Shown: positions 63,008 to 64,000 of the stretch, one piece after another
Position numbering within the stretch: position 1 is the first letter of the stretch
Layout: every line of letters begins with the position of its first letter
Assembly: GCA_002021875.1 (NCBI GenBank)
Contig: CP018627.1
Span: forward strand, 3,472,001-3,536,000
Reading direction: 5' to 3'
From: Streptomyces hygroscopicus
GTDB taxonomy: Bacteria; Actinomycetota; Actinomycetes; Streptomycetales; Streptomycetaceae
Length of the DNA stretch: 64,000 nucleotides
The notes under the pieces: generated by a model
What the model saw: only the letters and a program-made list of their open reading frames with translations
What the model was told of the DNA's origin: nothing
The model's database searches: none
Program-made: the position numbers and the translations under genes

Positions 63008-63833
63008 ATTGCTCCTCCACCGCGGCCGAGACGACCGTCGTGACGGCCTTGAAGCAGCGGATCCCCTCGTACATGGTCGGTGAGGTGTACGCGACGCGAC
63101 GCTCGCCACTGCGCTCCACGCCCGGCACGACGCTCGCCGCCCCCACCAGATGCTCGGCGTCGAATTCCAGCTCCACCGTGAACGGCCCGCCGCGGGCGGG
63201 CTCGTGGCGCACCGCCAGCACCGCCGCCTCCCGCGCCGCCGCCCGGATGTCCGCGGCCGTGCGGGCGGGGGTGCGGCAGACCGCCGCATAGCGCGAGACA
63301 TAGTCCTTGACCGCGACCGAACGGGCGCCCGGCGCATAGTCTCCGGCGTCCTCACAGGTCTTGTCGTCCCCGGTCACCAGCACCACCGGCACCCCGTACT
63401 CGGCGGCCACCAGGGCGTTGAGCCGGCCTTCGCTCGCCCGCGCGCCGTTCACCCACACTCCGGTGATGGAGTTGGCGAGGTAGGTGTGGGCGAGGACGCC
63501 CTCGGTGCCCGCGCCGGTGTGATAGCCGACGAACGCCACTCCGTCCACATCACCGTGCTGCACGCCCTCGACCATGCTCAGGCTCTTGTGCCGGCCGGTG
63601 AGCATCTGGGCTCGATCGTCCAGCTCTTCCAGCAGCAGATTGCGCATGGTCCAATGCGCCTCGTTGATGAGCACCTCGTCCGCACCGCCGTCGAGGAATC
63701 CGGTGACGGCCGCGCTCACATCGGAGGTGAACAGACGGCGGCAGCGCTCCCACTGGGGGGTGCCGGGCAGCACATCAGCCGGCCAGGTGACGCCGGTGGC
63801 GCCCTCCATGTCGGCGCTGATGAGGATCTTCAT
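63000..63833 (-). CDS. M55-family D-aminopeptidase (DppA-like)
   Basis: 277 residues. The metal-binding start KILISADMEGATGVT (Asp8, Glu10), NEAHWTMRN and GYHTGAGTEGVLAHTY are the family signature. DppA-type enzymes release D-amino acids from short D-peptides such as peptidoglycan fragments; they form decamers. It is the first gene of a five-gene coupled operon with M20 and S9 peptidases. No signal peptide. A dre-like palindrome lies ~50 bp upstream. Confidence 0.88.
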   Translation of the reverse strand: MKILISADMEGATGVTWPADVLPGTPQWERCRRLFTSDVSAAVTGFLDGGADEVLINEAHWTMRNLLLEELDDRAQMLTGRHKSLSMVEGVQHGDVDGVAFVGYHTGAGTEGVLAHTYLANSITGVWVNGARASEGRLNALVAAEYGVPVVLVTGDDKTCEDAGDYAPGARSVAVKDYVSRYAAVCRTPARTAADIRAAAREAAVLAVRHEPARGGPFTVELEFDAEHLVGAASVVPGVERSGERRVAYTSPTMYEGIRCFKAVTTVVSAAVEEQYG

Positions 63834-63882
63834 GCCTCGTCACGTTACGCGCCGCGCCCGACCCGAACCACCCCTGTGGATA

Positions 63883-63898
63883 ACTGGTCCAGTCCACT
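63883..63898. promoter_or_regulatory. dre-like site upstream of the peptidase operon
   Basis: ACTGGTCCAGTCCACT agrees with the DasR consensus ACTGGTCTAGACCACT at 14 of 16 positions. It sits 50-65 bp before ATG 63833. Other GntR-family proteins use similar sites, so the owner is uncertain. Confidence 0.45.
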
Positions 63899-64000
63899 GC
63901 CGGGACCGGCCCATGCCCGCCTCGTCCGGCGCGCGCCCGCCGCGCCCCAACCGCCCGCGGGCACACGCCCCGACCGCCCGCGGGCAAGGGCCCTACACCC

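Overview
This is a 64 kb piece of a high-GC actinobacterial chromosome, almost certainly Streptomyces. The codon bias is strongly GC3. There is a complete whiE-type spore-pigment type II polyketide cluster, an abaA-like ATP-binding/DUF397 pair, a SpoIIE-family phosphatase, rare TTA (bldA) codons, and promoter-like sites resembling those of Streptomyces SigB and DasR. I see no rRNA, tRNA, CRISPR array, prophage or intact insertion sequence.

Layout. 1-4.9 kb: amino-acid permease (partial), membrane-anchored phosphodiesterase, methyltransferase, ABC-type ATPase. 5-13.2 kb: mostly exported proteins, namely an NHL-like secreted protein, a Tat-exported DyP peroxidase, a beta-helix lipoprotein, a membrane-anchored protein, and a large SdrD-type surface protein with an LAxTG sorting signal. 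13.7-19.6 kb: a SpoIIE-type sensor phosphatase whose stop codon overlaps the start of a CUT2 (xylose-type) sugar ABC operon. 20.4-22.6 kb: a three-gene secreted operon (two jelly-roll-like proteins and an FnIII lipoprotein) behind a DasR-type palindrome. 22.6-28.1 kb: a TetR regulator divergent from a monooxygenase/hydrolase pair, with four 15-bp-spaced palindromes between them, then an M19 dipeptidase and an MBL hydrolase/DedA pair.

28.4-35.4 kb: spore-pigment cluster, with the divergent hydroxylase (ORFVIII type) facing a seven-gene, tightly coupled operon (SchA/CurD protein, cupin, KSalpha, CLF, ACP, aromatase/cyclase, second cyclase). 35.7-39.5 kb: a repeat-rich surface protein with a class F sortase, convergent with an O-methyltransferase/beta-helix pair. 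39.5-44.7 kb: NAPE-PLD-like hydrolase, an aminotransferase-fold protein with no lysine at all, hemerythrin, GAF-ANTAR and PAS-GAF proteins. 45.2-55.7 kb: stress/redox block (F420 oxidoreductase, PoxB-like enzyme, PfpI, large KatE catalase, holin-like protein, DUF2795, CBS), in which several genes have SigB-like promoters. It ends in a DUF5709 gene broken by a one-base frameshift. 56-63.8 kb: DUF5107 protein, then a five-gene coupled operon running leftwards (M55 D-aminopeptidase, M20 peptidase, S9 peptidase, Sfp-type phosphopantetheinyl transferase, GNAT).

Main themes. Developmental control shows in whiE and in TTA codons in four exported proteins. Many operons use ATGA, GTGA or TTGA stop-start coupling. 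Several small regulatory DNA architectures (tandem operators, tandem mini-ORFs, tandem repeats) are not explained by the genes.
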